64,000 nucleotides of DNA from UA16 sp905478895 (GTDB lineage Bacteria; Bacteroidota; Bacteroidia; Flavobacteriales_D; Sanyastnellaceae), in NCBI GenBank assembly GCA_943788495.1, contig CALSQO010000001.1:868001-932000 (forward strand). Direction: 5' to 3'. Made by a program: the position numbers and the translations under genes. Below the pieces are notes generated by a model. It was given only the letters and a program-made list of their open reading frames with translations, was not told the origin of the DNA and ran no database searches. This document shows, piece after piece, positions 56,997 through 64,000 of the stretch. Every line of letters starts with the position of its first letter. Positions within the stretch are counted from its first letter, which is position 1.

Positions 56997-58292
56997 ATGA
57001 CGACTACAATTGTTCTGACAATCGCTTTCTTCTTGGCTGTAATCCTGCTTCTTGTGGGCTTGCTGCTTTTCGCCAAAGCGAAACTATCACCGAGTGGGAA
57101 ACTGAAGATCGTCATCAACGGTGAGCAAACGCTCGAAGTGGATGGGGGAAGCACCCTGCTCACGACGTTGGGAAACAATGGCGTTTTCTTGCCATCAGCC
57201 TGTGGTGGCGGTGGAACCTGTGTGCAATGCCGTTGCCAAGTGGCCGAAGGGGGAGGTAGCATCCTCCCAACCGAAGAGCCGCACTTTAGCCGAAAAGAAA
57301 TCGCCGACAACTGGCGCTTGGGCTGCCAAGTCAAGGTCAAGGAAGACATGGAGATCCAGGTGCCTGAAGAGGTGTTTGGGATCAAGAAATGGGAATGCGA
57401 GGTGGTTTCAAACTACAACGTAGCTTCTTTCATCAAGGAATTTGTGGTCCGACTTCCGGAAGGAGAGTCGTTGGATTTCGAAGCGGGGGGATACATTCAA
57501 GTAGATGTGCCTGAAACCGTTGTGGAATACAAGGGGATTGACGTTACGGCGCACCCGGATCACCACAAAGATCCGAATACATTCAAAAGCGAGTGGGACA
57601 AGTTTGGATTGTGGGATTTGAAAATGACCAATGAAGAGCCCATTGTCCGCGCTTACTCCATGGCGAATCACCCAGCAGAGGGCAACATCGTCATGCTGAA
57701 TATTCGAATTGCTACTCCACCTTGGGACCGCGCTCGGAACGCATGGATGCAAGTGAATCCAGGAATCTGTTCGTCCTTTGTTTTTGCTCAAAAACCAGGC
57801 GATAAGGTTGAGATTTCAGGTCCCTACGGTGAATTTTTCATCAAGGAGACGGGCTCGGAGATGGTTTACATCGGAGGTGGCGCCGGAATGGCTCCCATGC
57901 GATCGCACCTTTTTCACCTTTTTCACACCGTTAAGACGGACCGAAAGGTGACTTTCTGGTACGGAGGTCGTTCGAAACGAGAGCTTTTCTATTTGGATGA
58001 CTTCAACAAGATTGCGGAAGAATTTCCAAATTTCGATTTCCATGTTGTGCTCTCTGAGCCAGCAGAAGGGGATGATTGGAAAGTGAAAAAAGACATCAGC
58101 GATGAAGGCGATGGATTTTTGGGATTCGTTCACAATGCGGTGATTGAACACCAACTTGCCCAGCATGATGCTCCGGAAGACATTGAATTTTACTTCTGCG
58201 GTCCTCCCATGATGAACCAAGCGGTTTTGAAGATGTGTGACGATTGGGGAGTGCCGCCTGAGAACGTCAGTTTCGATGATTTCGGTGGCTAA
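56997..58292 (+). CDS. nqrF: Na+-translocating NADH:quinone reductase subunit F
   Basis: 431 residues from ATG 56997; a TTG at 56988 is in frame but lies in the nqrE end. One N-terminal helix, a [2Fe-2S] cluster (CGGGGTCVQCRC and the later LGCQ), an FAD-binding part (RAYSMANHP) and an NADH-binding part (GGGAGMAPMRSH, FYFCGPPMM). It takes electrons from NADH. Length normal. Overlaps apbE by 17 bases if that begins at 58276. Confidence 0.96.
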   Translation: MTTTIVLTIAFFLAVILLLVGLLLFAKAKLSPSGKLKIVINGEQTLEVDGGSTLLTTLGNNGVFLPSACGGGGTCVQCRCQVAEGGGSILPTEEPHFSRKEIADNWRLGCQVKVKEDMEIQVPEEVFGIKKWECEVVSNYNVASFIKEFVVRLPEGESLDFEAGGYIQVDVPETVVEYKGIDVTAHPDHHKDPNTFKSEWDKFGLWDLKMTNEEPIVRAYSMANHPAEGNIVMLNIRIATPPWDRARNAWMQVNPGICSSFVFAQKPGDKVEISGPYGEFFIKETGSEMVYIGGGAGMAPMRSHLFHLFHTVKTDRKVTFWYGGRSKRELFYLDDFNKIAEEFPNFDFHVVLSEPAEGDDWKVKKDISDEGDGFLGFVHNAVIEHQLAQHDAPEDIEFYFCGPPMMNQAVLKMCDDWGVPPENVSFDDFGG

Positions 58293-59421
58293 TCGACTGC
58301 CGCGTCAGACCGTCGTTGCAACTTTTTTGATAGCTGCTTTTTTGGGGTCATGCAATGTCCCGGGTCCAACAGCCCCAGATGAGTCAACGATCGCCAGTGC
58401 TGCTGGGATAGCGGAACATGTGCACACGGGTGACACCCAAGGCACCACCTACCTCATCAAATACCTAGGGGATGTTCGGGTGGCTCAGAGCCGGATTGAT
58501 TCAGTATTGGAAGCGGTAGATGTTGAATTCAACTTGTGGCGACCTGCCTCGCGAATCAATGCCATCAATGAATACGCGGGGGGCAGCGAACTCTACACAT
58601 TCATCGACGCTTCCCGTCTCTGGTCTGTGATTTGGTCGCGAAGCCTGGATTTGTTTGAGGCTTCCCAAGGTGCTTTTGATCCTACCGTGCATCCATTGGT
58701 GGAGCTGTGGGGGTTTGGTTTGAGTGAAAAAGGAGTGGTAGTCGATGAAGACGTTCAACGCATTCTTCCATCGGTAGGCATGACTGCGGATCGGATTGAT
58801 CTCGAGGAAAACGAGGTGGATCGAATCTATCAGGACACATACATTCGCAAAGGCAATCCAAGTACTTCAATCGACTTCAATGGCATTGCCCAAGGATTAA
58901 CAGTGGATTTGCTCGCAGATGCCTTGCTGGAAGAAGGTGTGTCCAACTTTATGGTGGAAGTAGGAGGCGAAGTGAAATGCCAGGGCCTTCGTGCAGACGG
59001 ACAGGTGTGGCGCATAGCAATCGACTTGCCTGTTGATCAACAGGATGGATTGGATGAACGGCAACTTCAGTCGATCGTAGCGGTGAAAGATGCCGCGATT
59101 TGCACGAGCGGAAACTACCGGAAGTTCTATGAGGAAGACGGGATCAAGCGCTCTCACACCATCAGTCCTTTTACGGGGTATCCGGTACAGCATTCGCTTT
59201 TGAGTGCTACGATACATGCCGCCGATGCCGCAACGGCCGACGCATTGGCCACAGCCTGCATGGTATGGGGGCCAGAGGAAGGCAAGCGTTTCATTGAAAC
59301 CTACCGTGCAGAAAATGAGTTCGAGCGCGTCGAAGCACTTTTCATTTTCGCATCGGAATCGGGCGCTATGGTTACCTGGCAAACCCAAGGATGGGATGAA
59401 GCCTTGTCCACGAATTCTTGA
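58276..59421 (+). CDS. apbE: FAD:protein FMN transferase ApbE
   Basis: 381 residues from ATG 58276 (a GTG at 58285 is possible). A lipoprotein signal (LIAAFLGSCNVPG) puts it in the periplasm. The family block DFNGIAQGLTVDLLADAL and the Mg-site region HAADAATADALATACMVWG are present, with HTISPFTGYPV between them. ApbE attaches FMN by phosphoester to Thr of NqrB and NqrC; its place at the end of the nqr operon fits that role exactly. Confidence 0.95.
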   Translation: MISVANRLPRQTVVATFLIAAFLGSCNVPGPTAPDESTIASAAGIAEHVHTGDTQGTTYLIKYLGDVRVAQSRIDSVLEAVDVEFNLWRPASRINAINEYAGGSELYTFIDASRLWSVIWSRSLDLFEASQGAFDPTVHPLVELWGFGLSEKGVVVDEDVQRILPSVGMTADRIDLEENEVDRIYQDTYIRKGNPSTSIDFNGIAQGLTVDLLADALLEEGVSNFMVEVGGEVKCQGLRADGQVWRIAIDLPVDQQDGLDERQLQSIVAVKDAAICTSGNYRKFYEEDGIKRSHTISPFTGYPVQHSLLSATIHAADAATADALATACMVWGPEEGKRFIETYRAENEFERVEALFIFASESGAMVTWQTQGWDEALSTNS

Positions 59422-59448
59422 CGAAAACCTGAGGGCACTTGTGACCGA

Positions 59449-59649
59449 TTACTCGGCGGGTTTCAAGCATTCGTCTTGTGGACGAGCACCGCAAACAGAG
59501 CATGTGCCAGATTCATTTTTGAGCAAGGGATTTTGACTTGCACAGGTCCCAGCAAATTCACCGTCTTTTTTCAAGAGTATTTTGATGGCGATGCCCGCAA
59601 ACCCCAAGGCCAACATTCCGACTGACAAGGCAATTACTTTCCATTCCAT
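59449..59649 (-). CDS. Small four-cysteine membrane protein, candidate NqrM (Nqr maturation factor)
   Basis: 66 residues. An N-terminal membrane helix (VIALSVGMLALGFAGIAIKI) is followed by a basic KK and a Cys-rich tail with GTC, GTCSVCG and DECLKP, four Cys in all. It resembles DUF539/NqrM, a short membrane protein with four Cys needed to assemble the iron centre between NqrD and NqrE. It lies convergent to apbE, 27 bases away, not in the operon. The resemblance is by pattern only; overall identity to proteobacterial NqrM looks low. If it is not NqrM, it is an unknown small membrane protein. Confidence 0.65.
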   Translation of the reverse strand: MEWKVIALSVGMLALGFAGIAIKILLKKDGEFAGTCASQNPLLKNESGTCSVCGARPQDECLKPAE

Positions 59650-59744
59650 GCGGTAAAATTACAACCGTACTGCGGCCGATTTGCAGGCCATTCGGGCTCT
59701 TGTGAATTTTTTTCGTAAATTGAAGGGTTCCTTTTGAATTAACC

Positions 59745-61553
59745 ATGTTATCCCGACGCTTACCGTTTATCGTCTCATGGGCGGTTTTTGTGTTCGCCAT
59801 TATTGGTGCGCATCCAACCGCTTGGTCGCAACAAGGTCCGTGTGACTGCCCCCCATGGGCGGAACGGCCGGTCAAAGAGATTTCGGACAACGATGGTGCG
59901 GGAACAGGCACAGCTTCGTGGAGTTGTGATACCACTTATCTTTTGATAGAGCCTGTTTTCGTAAATGCAGGGGATGTGCTGAGCATTGCGCCCGGCACCC
60001 TGGTAAAAGGACGTTCTGGGATTGTGTTTGACACCTTGACGTATACCTTGCCCAATGGCAATCCCTCTCCAAGAGAGGATTATCTGTACAGCCAACACGC
60101 CGGCAGTCTAATTGTTAGCGCAGGAGCTACCATTATGGCGGATGGAACGGCTGATTGTCCCATTGTCTTCACGTTTGAAGCGGACCCGATGGATGGCTCG
60201 GTGGGATACGATGTGCGTGGACAGTGGGGCGGATTGATTGTTTGTGGAAATGGAGCATTGAACACCTTTGACGGCAACGACGAGGTGGAAGGCGTTGTTG
60301 ACTACACGGGCCAAAACAGGCATGTTTATGGTGGCGATGATCCATGGGATGCATCATCGGGAGTTCTCCGATTCATCAGTTTGCGTCATGCATCGACATC
60401 ATTGGGCATCTCACAATTTGAAAACGGAATTGAGACCAATGCCTTGTCGCTCTGCGGCGTTGGCAATGGCACCGAGGTGGAATTCATTGAAGCCATTGCC
60501 AGTGGGGATGATGGAATTCAGATTTTCGGTGGTATGGTGGACGTTCGGCACGTGGCAGCAATCTTCAATGAAGAGGACGGATTGGAGTACGATCAGGGTT
60601 GGCAGGGTCGTGGACAATTCATTTTTTCGATTACGGATGAGCTCAATGGAGCGGGTGATCACGCAGGGGACTATGAAGGAGACGATTACGAAGAGTTTGA
60701 TGTCAACATGACGTTCATGCCTTATTCCAATCCATTGCTTTATAACCAGACTTACATCGGAGCAGGCCAGGCCACTGCCATCCGCTTGCACAACGGGGCA
60801 GGGGTTCGTTTGCACAACAGTCTATTCGTGAATTTTGGCTTAGGCATTGATTTTGAAGACGAAGATCCCTGCGATGCATGGGAGTTGCTCTTGTTCGGTG
60901 AGACCAATATTCAGAACAATCGTTTCTGGCAAATCGGGGATAGTTCATCCATTTCAGAATTGATTCTATACGACGATGGCTATGTGTTCAACGGCCAAGA
61001 AGAGGTGGAAGCACACTTTACGGACAACAATAATTTCGCATACGACCCTGGCATTGACTTTGCGTTTGAGACCGACGCAGGTCATGTGGTGGATCCCATC
61101 AACCTCACGCCCGATTCCGCTGCAATGGCCGTGGACCCCGAATTCCTTCCGGAGGATGCATGGTTCGAATCAGTCGATTACATCGGTGCATTTTCACCGA
61201 ATGGCGGCAATTGGCTGACGTGTTGGACGTACGCCGAACAGTTGGGCTTGTTCGGAGCGTGGAACAATGATCAAGGGAATACAGAAGCGGATGTCCTGGG
61301 ATGTACTTATTTGTTTGCCTGCAACTTTAATGATGAAGCAACGTTGGACGACGGTTCCTGTGAAATCGAATCGTGCGCCGGTTGCACGTGGCCCAATGCA
61401 GACAATTACAATCCCGACGCTTTGTTTGACGACGGATCGTGCACAGGAAGCGCCGTATCAACGTGTCCTTCAGATATCAATCAAGACGGCATGGTCAATA
61501 CAGGGGACCTTCTCATTTTCTTGGGAGCTTTTGGGGAGGAATGCATCGAATGA
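59745..61553 (+). CDS. Secreted beta-helix-like protein with cysteine repeats and a dockerin-like C-terminal module
   Basis: 602 residues. Signal peptide (VFVFAIIGAHPTAWSQ). Residues of about 50-490 show a pattern of short turns and Asp/Gly (GQWGGLIVCGNGA, GNGTEVEFIEAIASGDDG) as in parallel beta-helix surface proteins; not a confident assignment. Residues of about 520-580 hold two cysteine repeats (GCTYLFACNFNDEATLDDGSC and GCTWPNADNYNPDALFDDGSC), like those in the giant protein. The end, CPSDINQDGMVNTGDLLIF, then GAFGEECIE, has the same terminal form as the giant protein. No canonical T9SS domain is visible. Function unknown. Confidence 0.8.
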   Translation: MLSRRLPFIVSWAVFVFAIIGAHPTAWSQQGPCDCPPWAERPVKEISDNDGAGTGTASWSCDTTYLLIEPVFVNAGDVLSIAPGTLVKGRSGIVFDTLTYTLPNGNPSPREDYLYSQHAGSLIVSAGATIMADGTADCPIVFTFEADPMDGSVGYDVRGQWGGLIVCGNGALNTFDGNDEVEGVVDYTGQNRHVYGGDDPWDASSGVLRFISLRHASTSLGISQFENGIETNALSLCGVGNGTEVEFIEAIASGDDGIQIFGGMVDVRHVAAIFNEEDGLEYDQGWQGRGQFIFSITDELNGAGDHAGDYEGDDYEEFDVNMTFMPYSNPLLYNQTYIGAGQATAIRLHNGAGVRLHNSLFVNFGLGIDFEDEDPCDAWELLLFGETNIQNNRFWQIGDSSSISELILYDDGYVFNGQEEVEAHFTDNNNFAYDPGIDFAFETDAGHVVDPINLTPDSAAMAVDPEFLPEDAWFESVDYIGAFSPNGGNWLTCWTYAEQLGLFGAWNNDQGNTEADVLGCTYLFACNFNDEATLDDGSCEIESCAGCTWPNADNYNPDALFDDGSCTGSAVSTCPSDINQDGMVNTGDLLIFLGAFGEECIE

Positions 61554-61641
61554 TGGGCAGTCTGTTGGGATAAAGATGGAGTGGCCATTCGCCAAGGATG
61601 TCAGAATCTTGTAAGTATTACACATCACAAATTGCCTTTGA

Positions 61642-61848
61642 ATCCAACGAAACCACACGAACGAGAATGGTGTGTATGACGATGATGAAGTCGATCCATC
61701 TTTTTACTGTGGGACGGGAACGGAGTGGAGTGAAGCGGAAGGAAAGTGTGTCGCGTTGCCCCAGTGCACAGGTGATGTCGACTTGAACGGATCCATTAAT
61801 GTATCGGATTTGCTTTTGTTCCTTTCGGTCTTTGGGTCGGATTGTTGA
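61642..61848 (+). pseudogene. Orphan fragment of a cysteine-rich terminal module
   Basis: An open frame without a start codon encodes 68 residues: NENGVYDDDEVDPSFYC, then CGTGTEWSEAEGKCVALP, then CTGDVDLNGSINVSDLLLF and SVFGSDC, ending at a TGA. It is the third copy in this window of the terminal form CxxDxxxxGxxxxxDLLxFLxxFGxxC. It follows 88 bases after the previous gene, with no ribosome site or ATG, so it is most likely a remnant of a duplicated 3' end; expression is doubtful. Confidence 0.6.
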
Positions 61849-61897
61849 GGCCGAACGCAGGCCAAAGAATGAAGCTAGTACACCTGCCGTCATTGGT

Positions 61898-63037
61898 TCA
61901 ATCCACGTTCTCGAGGCGTCCTTTCTTCAGGGATCCCAATTGATGGCGAAAACCAATGAAGGGATAGTCCGCTCTGAATTGAAATGATTTCAAGCCCAAT
62001 TCAATGGCTACGGCTGGGCTGCACTCATAATGCATGGTCACCATCAAATACATAGCGCCCAATTCCTGATCGGGATTGGTGCACATCCATCCTTGCAGCG
62101 CCGTGACTTGGATGCGGTTAAAATCCCATCTCGCTCCTCCCAGAATGGAATACTGTAATCGGTTCAATGGGCTGTTGGCGCCTGAAGCAGCTCCGGTGAC
62201 CCTCAGGCTCTGATTGTATCCGAGGTCATTCGCCACCACCCATGCTCGGGATGGTGAGCGTTTGGAATGATGCAGGCCAAGAACATGCACATTGAAGATG
62301 GGATGAAGTTCTCCTCCTGGAAGCCCTACGTCGCGAACGCCTGCACGCAAGCTCATTTCAAGCGCCAAGGCACCGCGTCTCTCCTCGCGATAAGAAGTCA
62401 GTCGCCGCTGCGGAATGTCATACTCTTCTCTCCACTGGTGGCGTAGGTCTAAACCTATATTGTTGATGCCAAGATTGGGCAAGGAGATGGCTCCGTTGGA
62501 AAAATGCGTAAATCGAGCCTTTACCAACCATGCACTTCGTGGGGTCCTAAGAATGGGAAAGACCCAAGCTGCGTGCAATCCCGCGTTCAACCGAGTGCTG
62601 ATTGCGACGGAAGAGGGCGCACTTTCCGCATTCCACGGGGTTGAGCTCCATCCCGCTCCAAGCCCCAATTCGGTATGGCCGATTTTGGAGGGAAATCGGG
62701 TCAGCCATAGCGCACTTGTCATCGTTCCAAGGGCGTCACCTCCCAACTCGGTCCAGGCCAACTCAACACCATGCCAATAATGCCCGGTGGCATCTCGCCG
62801 GTCCGTCCATCCTCCGGAAAGATTCCAACCGCAGCCGATCGCGATTTGCTTTGAATGTCCCGTCACGAGATGCTGCATCATGTCTCGGTGCGGCAGGGTA
62901 TAACCCGAACCCAGCCCCAGTTCAATGCCAGAAGGAAGTGTTGGTCCGGTCTGAGCACTTGACGGAACGGCAATGGTTGCGATCAGCAAATGGACCCAAA
63001 GAATTTTGCAACTGTTATTCTTCCATGCCGTCGTCAT
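61898..63037 (-). CDS. PagL-like outer-membrane acyloxyacyl hydrolase
   Basis: 379 residues with a signal peptide ending near VPSSAQT. A beta-barrel-like alternation of polar and aromatic residues fills it. FTHFSNGAISLPNLGINN matches the PagL active-site stretch (His-Ser with a following PNxGxN), so lipid A 3-O-deacylation or a related acyl hydrolysis is plausible. At 379 residues it is longer than PagL (about 170), with an extended barrel. Its partner or trigger is unknown. Divergent from mazG, with 32 bases between. Confidence 0.7.
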   Translation of the reverse strand: MTTAWKNNSCKILWVHLLIATIAVPSSAQTGPTLPSGIELGLGSGYTLPHRDMMQHLVTGHSKQIAIGCGWNLSGGWTDRRDATGHYWHGVELAWTELGGDALGTMTSALWLTRFPSKIGHTELGLGAGWSSTPWNAESAPSSVAISTRLNAGLHAAWVFPILRTPRSAWLVKARFTHFSNGAISLPNLGINNIGLDLRHQWREEYDIPQRRLTSYREERRGALALEMSLRAGVRDVGLPGGELHPIFNVHVLGLHHSKRSPSRAWVVANDLGYNQSLRVTGAASGANSPLNRLQYSILGGARWDFNRIQVTALQGWMCTNPDQELGAMYLMVTMHYECSPAVAIELGLKSFQFRADYPFIGFRHQLGSLKKGRLENVD

Positions 63038-63069
63038 GCTCCGAATTTACTGCGCCTTACCTTCGTTGC

Positions 63070-63879
63070 ATGCATACGATGGAAGAGAAATTGGCTGCGT
63101 TTGAACGCTTGCTGAAAATCATGGAAGAATTGAGGGAGAAATGTCCCTGGGACCGCAAGCAAACCTTCGAGAGCTTGCGGCATTTGACCATTGAGGAAAC
63201 GTATGAATTGTCAGAGGCAATCTTGGACAATGACATCGAAGAGGTACAAAAGGAAACGGGTGATTTGCTTTTGCACATGGTTTTCTATGCTCAAATCGCC
63301 AGCGAGAGAAGCGCTGAAGAAGGAGGTTGGGACATAGCAGATAGCCTGAATGGTATTTGCGATAAGCTCGTTGACCGGCATCCACATATATACGGAGATG
63401 TTGAAGCAAATGATGAAGAGACTGTCAAGGCCAACTGGGAACAATTGAAACTCAAAGAGGGCAAGAAATCTGTTCTTGAGGGCGTTCCAAAAGGCTTACC
63501 GAGCTTGGTCAAGGCATACCGCATGCAAGACAAAGTCCGCGGCGTGGGTTTTGATTGGGACAATGAACATCAAGTGTGGGATAAGGTGGAAGAGGAGTTG
63601 GCGGAGTTCAAGGCAGAATTGGATGTGGACGCAGAACGCGCCACAGACGAGTTTGGTGATGTGCTCTTTGCCCTCGTCAATTTTGCACGGTTCAAAGACA
63701 TCAATCCAGACGAGGCCTTGGAGCGTACCAATCGGCGTTTTCGAAATCGATTCCAATACATGGAAAATGAGATTCGGAAAGCCGGAGGCAAATCGCTTGC
63801 TGAAATGACGCTTGCCGAGATGGACATTCATTGGAATGCGGCGAAAAAAGCGTTGGCCAAGGATGAAATGAGGCCGTAA
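63070..63879 (+). CDS. mazG: Nucleoside triphosphate pyrophosphohydrolase MazG
   Basis: 269 residues from ATG 63070 (MHTMEEKLAAFERLL; ATG 63079 also possible). The two MazG halves are visible: CPWDRKQTFESLRHLTIEE followed by EETYELSEAI and ETGDLLL in the first, and FDWDNEHQVWDKVEEELAE with DEFGDVLFALVN in the second. It hydrolyses (d)NTPs to NMP and PPi, a house-cleaning role. An in-frame extension to 62602 is rejected: it runs into the divergent PagL-like gene and lacks homology. Confidence 0.95.
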   Translation: MHTMEEKLAAFERLLKIMEELREKCPWDRKQTFESLRHLTIEETYELSEAILDNDIEEVQKETGDLLLHMVFYAQIASERSAEEGGWDIADSLNGICDKLVDRHPHIYGDVEANDEETVKANWEQLKLKEGKKSVLEGVPKGLPSLVKAYRMQDKVRGVGFDWDNEHQVWDKVEEELAEFKAELDVDAERATDEFGDVLFALVNFARFKDINPDEALERTNRRFRNRFQYMENEIRKAGGKSLAEMTLAEMDIHWNAAKKALAKDEMRP

Positions 63880-63883
63880 ATTC

Positions 63884-64000
63884 ATGTGCAGAAGACGTTC
63901 GATAGTGTTGGCTTTGTGCATGGGTTTGCTCATGGTATCCATCGGTGGATGCGATCGGCCGAATGCCCCTTGGTGTTTGATGCGCGCGGGAGATTGGGCA
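63884..64000 (+). CDS. Lipoprotein, possibly a DUF2807-type head-GIN protein (truncated by window edge)
   Basis: 39 residues are seen from ATG 63884. The signal MCRRRSIVLALCMGLLM continues into VSIGGCDRPNAP, a good lipobox with CD(R/K)PNAP after the Cys. That short opening followed by WCLMRAGDW resembles many Bacteroidota DUF2807 lipoproteins, but the assignment rests on very little. It begins 4 bases after mazG and may be co-transcribed. Confidence 0.5.
   Translation, partial: MCRRRSIVLALCMGLLMVSIGGCDRPNAPWCLMRAGDWA

Noticed and set aside
62602..63069. A 156-codon N-terminal extension of mazG
   Set aside because: It runs antisense through the PagL-like gene, and MazG starts normally at 63070.
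1..64000. Mobile element, prophage, tRNA or rRNA genes
   Set aside because: No transposase, integrase, phage gene, terminal inverted repeats or recognisable RNA gene could be seen on either strand by eye.

Overview
The window looks like chromosomal DNA of a Bacteroidota member, most likely a marine or aquatic Flavobacteriales. Several things point there. Type IX secretion (T9SS) cargo carries both type A and type B C-terminal sorting domains, and a T9SS plug-type (DUF5103) protein is present. There are a TonB-dependent receptor with a carboxypeptidase-like N-terminal domain, DUF4249, DUF5117/5118-type, DUF1573 and DUF4139 proteins, a long NusB, and a complete Na+-pumping NADH:quinone reductase (Nqr) operon. 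Several promoters have a Bacteroidota-type -7 box (TAnnTTTG). The phylum is firm; the order is inference. I see no rRNA, tRNA, CRISPR array, insertion sequence or prophage, and no gene-free stretch longer than about 300 bases.

Layout. 1-4643 (minus): the 5' part of a secreted metzincin-like protease, then htpG translationally coupled to a TerB/DnaJ co-chaperone. 4806-8912 (plus): a large Asp-box (BNR) repeat T9SS cargo protein. 8920-15804 (minus): a probable operon nusB - DUF1573 - yajC - nhaC - uvrA - LOG family. 15949-18567 (plus): DUF4249 lipoprotein and DUF4139 protein. 18546-22279 (minus): pepD - surE - small membrane protein - lpxB. 22488-29395 (plus): a giant cysteine-rich repetitive secreted protein gene with recent internal duplications and several 1-base indels. 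29485-36828 (plus): parE - parC - GH13 lipoprotein - mgsA - prmC. 36833-38488 (minus): an HtrA-like protease. 38624-42033 (plus): an oversized ligA overlapping a BRCT-containing exonuclease. 42037-47312 (minus): small regulatory-domain protein - TonB-dependent receptor - L-type-lectin T9SS protein. 47358-52175 (minus): T9SS plug protein - SDR - glycosyltransferase - prfC. 52260-59421 (plus): nqrABCDEF-apbE, with a frameshift in nqrC. 59449-59649 (minus): a small four-cysteine membrane protein proposed as the local NqrM. 59745-61848 (plus): a secreted protein plus an orphan terminal-module fragment. 61898-63037 (minus): PagL-like outer-membrane protein. 63070-64000 (plus): mazG and the start of a lipoprotein.

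How the genes work together. Much of the window is housekeeping: DNA repair and topology (uvrA, ligA, exonuclease, parE/parC), transcription and translation (nusB, prmC, prfC), folding (htpG/DnaJ), lipid A (lpxB, PagL-like) and sodium bioenergetics (nqr, nhaC). Between these blocks lies a secreted or surface layer: the T9SS cargo proteins, the plug protein, the TonB-dependent receptor, and two proteins sharing a GCT...ACNY...DDGSC cysteine repeat and a dockerin-like C-terminal module. The least explained material is the giant repeat gene, that terminal module (three instances), the candidate NqrM and the insertion in LigA.
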